NCBI RefSeq assembly: GCF_937976265.1
Contig: NZ_CALJRX010000245.1
Coordinates: 1 to 7,217, forward strand
DNA length: 7,217 nucleotides
Origin: an uncultured Haemophilus sp.
GTDB taxonomy: Bacteria; Pseudomonadota; Gammaproteobacteria; Enterobacterales; Pasteurellaceae
Reading direction: 5' to 3'
In this document: positions 6,201 to 7,217 of the stretch, piece after piece
Layout of the letters: each line of letters begins with the position of its first letter
Position numbering within the stretch: position 1 is the stretch's first letter
Translations under genes and position numbers: made by a program
Notes under the pieces: generated by a model
What the model was told of the DNA's origin: nothing
Database searches by the model: none
Seen by the model: the letters and a program-made list of their open reading frames with translations, nothing else

Positions 6201-6202
6201 AA

Positions 6203-6218
6203 TGTGACATTAGTCATA
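6203..6218. promoter_or_regulatory. CRP-binding site upstream of malQ
   Basis: TGTGA-N6-TCATA matches the CRP core at 9 of 10 positions and is flanked by AAA on the left (6200-6202) and TTT on the right (6219-6221), as in the full 22-base consensus. The centre (6210.5) is about 80 bases upstream of the predicted malQ start, on the same helix face as a class I activator site. It abuts operator 1. Confidence 0.65.
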
Positions 6219-6230
6219 TTTTTACGAAAA
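6219..6230. promoter_or_regulatory. Possible weak operator between the two palindromes
   Basis: TTTTTACGAAAA is an imperfect palindrome with the same TTTACG left half as the site at 6240-6253. Its centre is 31 bases from operator 1 and 21 bases from the right-hand operator. It is weaker than the other two and could be incidental. Confidence 0.3.
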
Positions 6231-6239
6231 TGTTTTAAA

Positions 6240-6253
6240 CTTTTACGTATAAG
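6240..6253. promoter_or_regulatory. Putative repressor operator 2 (near-perfect palindrome)
   Basis: CTTTTACGTATAAG is a 14-base palindrome with one mismatched pair, sharing TTACGTATAA or TACGTATAA with operator 1. It ends three bases before the malQ -35 region, so a bound repressor would hinder polymerase. Confidence 0.5.
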
Positions 6254-6256
6254 TTG

Positions 6257-6284
6257 TTGCATAAAAATACGATTAGGTTAGAAT
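6257..6284 (+). promoter_or_regulatory. Putative malQ promoter
   Basis: The -35-like TTGCAT (6257-6262, weak) and -10 TAGAAT (6279-6284, 5 of 6) are 16 bases apart, with a predicted start near 6291. The weak -35 is consistent with dependence on the upstream CRP site. Confidence 0.45.
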
Positions 6285-6316
6285 GTGCCAAAATATAACT
6301 TCCTAGAGGAAATATT

Positions 6317-7217
6317 ATGCTTACTCGTTCAAGTGGTGTTCTTATGCACATTACCTCGCTACCAAATGCATTCGGGATTGGTAGCTTTGGGCAATCGGCT
6401 TATGATTTTGTCGATTTTTTAGTTGAAACTAAACAAACTTATTGGCAAATTCTTCCACTTACCACCACCAGTTATGGTGATTCTCCTTATCAATCTTTCT
6501 CTGCAATTGCAGGCAATACTCACCTTATTGATTTTGATCTATTAACCCAAATGGGCTTGTTGAAAGAAGCGGATTATGCTTCAGTCAATTTTGGGGATGA
6601 TCCAACTAGCGTGGATTATGAGCGTATCTTCTATGCACGCCGTCCGATTTTAGAAACCGCAGTAAAAAATTTTTTAGCGAATCAAGCATTCCAAGCGGAT
6701 TTCCAAAATTTTGAAAAAAACAACCGCTTGTGGCTAGACGATTTTGCTGAGTTTATGGCAATTAAAGAGCATTTCGGCAATCAAGCCTTGCAAAAATGGG
6801 ATGATAAAAAAGCCGTTGCGCGCGATCCAAAGACATTAGAAAAATATCGCACGATGTTAGCGGATCAAATTCAGTACTTTAAAGTGACGCAATATTTCTT
6901 CTTCAAACAATGGAGCGAATTAAAAGATTACGCGAATCAAAGGGGCATTAAGATTATCGGTGATATGCCGATTTATGTGGCGGCAGATAGCGTAGAAGTT
7001 TGGACAAAACCAGAACTCTTCCAATTAGATAAAGAACGTAATCCGCTTTTTGTTGCGGGGGTTCCTGCCGATCAATTCAGTGCAACGGGGCAGCTTTGGG
7101 GCAACCCGCTTTACGCTTGGGAAGAGCATAAAAAACAAGGCTATGCTTGGTGGATTCATCGCATTGAAGAAAGCTTCAAGATTTATGATGTACTGCGTAT
7201 CGACCATTTCAAAGGTT
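6317..7217 (+). CDS. malQ: 4-alpha-glucanotransferase (amylomaltase), GH77, short form; 3' end outside the window
   Basis: MalQ moves alpha-1,4-glucan segments between maltodextrins in the cytosol, releasing glucose and making longer chains for phosphorylase. The frame is open for 300 codons to the right edge. The GH77 barrel begins at once, with SGVLMHITSLPNAFGIGSFG (6-25), YWQILPLTTTSYGDSPYQSFSA (42-63, substrate-site loop) and AGNTHLIDFDLL (65-76). Later blocks are GDMPIYVAADSVEVW (215-229), GVPADQFSATGQLWGNPLY (248-266) and RIDHFKG (294-300), in which Asp 296 is the expected catalytic nucleophile. The long N-terminal extension of enterobacterial MalQ (about 700 residues) is absent, so the full protein should be near 500 residues, as in streptococci, which it resembles. 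The AGAGGA site (6305-6310) lies six bases before the ATG. The acid/base region lies beyond the edge. Glycogen genes may follow. Confidence 0.93.
   Translation, partial: MLTRSSGVLMHITSLPNAFGIGSFGQSAYDFVDFLVETKQTYWQILPLTTTSYGDSPYQSFSAIAGNTHLIDFDLLTQMGLLKEADYASVNFGDDPTSVDYERIFYARRPILETAVKNFLANQAFQADFQNFEKNNRLWLDDFAEFMAIKEHFGNQALQKWDDKKAVARDPKTLEKYRTMLADQIQYFKVTQYFFFKQWSELKDYANQRGIKIIGDMPIYVAADSVEVWTKPELFQLDKERNPLFVAGVPADQFSATGQLWGNPLYAWEEHKKQGYAWWIHRIEESFKIYDVLRIDHFKG
6723..6731 (-). repeat. Actinobacillus-type uptake signal core inside malQ
   Basis: ACCGCTTGT on the plus strand is the reverse complement of ACAAGCGGT, the uptake core of the Actinobacillus pleuropneumoniae subclade of Pasteurellaceae. 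A single 9-base match can occur by chance. Confidence 0.4.

Noticed and set aside
1..7217. CRISPR array, tRNA or rRNA gene, insertion sequence, integrase or attachment site
   Set aside because: No regularly spaced repeats, transposase or integrase motifs, or tRNA-like cloverleaf were seen on either strand. The only recurrent sequences are uptake signals and the small operator-like palindromes.

Overview
The window reads as chromosomal DNA of a Haemophilus-type member of the Pasteurellaceae, with a foreign-looking fragment at the left end. The Haemophilus assignment rests on six copies of the 9-base DNA uptake signal AAGTGCGGT (one of them inverted), AT-rich coding, and close resemblance of serS, ydcH and especially tehA to Haemophilus influenzae proteins. 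The exact species cannot be named from this window.

Layout, left to right. (1) 1-618, minus strand: an open frame that starts as a YicG-type TRIC-family channel protein and, after about residue 64, turns in frame into a Bacteroidota DUF4270-like protein running off the left edge. It is most simply a chimeric metagenome assembly join near 418-430. (2) 752-2430, plus strand: two membrane protein genes overlapping by one base (TAATG), an unrecognised polytopic protein followed by an EamA/DMT exporter, closed by a terminator built from two inverted uptake signals. (3) 2483-2701, minus strand: ydcH (DUF465). (4) 2940-4229, plus strand: serS, with its own hairpin terminator. (5) 4387-5331, plus strand: tehA, the SLAC1-family channel, retaining the gating phenylalanine at residue 262, with another uptake-signal terminator. 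(6) 5409-6122, minus strand: a GntR/UTRA repressor most like TreR of Bacillus subtilis. (7) 6317 to the right edge, plus strand: the first 300 codons of a short-form 4-alpha-glucanotransferase (malQ).

The most interesting region is the 194-base divergent interval between the repressor and malQ (6123-6316). It holds three ACG-centred operator-like palindromes spaced 31 and 21 bases apart (about three and two helical turns) and a very good CRP-type site between the first two. This suggests a locally repressed, cAMP-CRP-activated alpha-glucan or glycogen locus. Both malQ and its regulator look closer to Firmicute counterparts than to the long enterobacterial MalQ, and this end carries no Haemophilus-type uptake signal but one Actinobacillus-type signal, so lateral acquisition is plausible but unproven. 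The rest of the window is ordinary housekeeping and transport.
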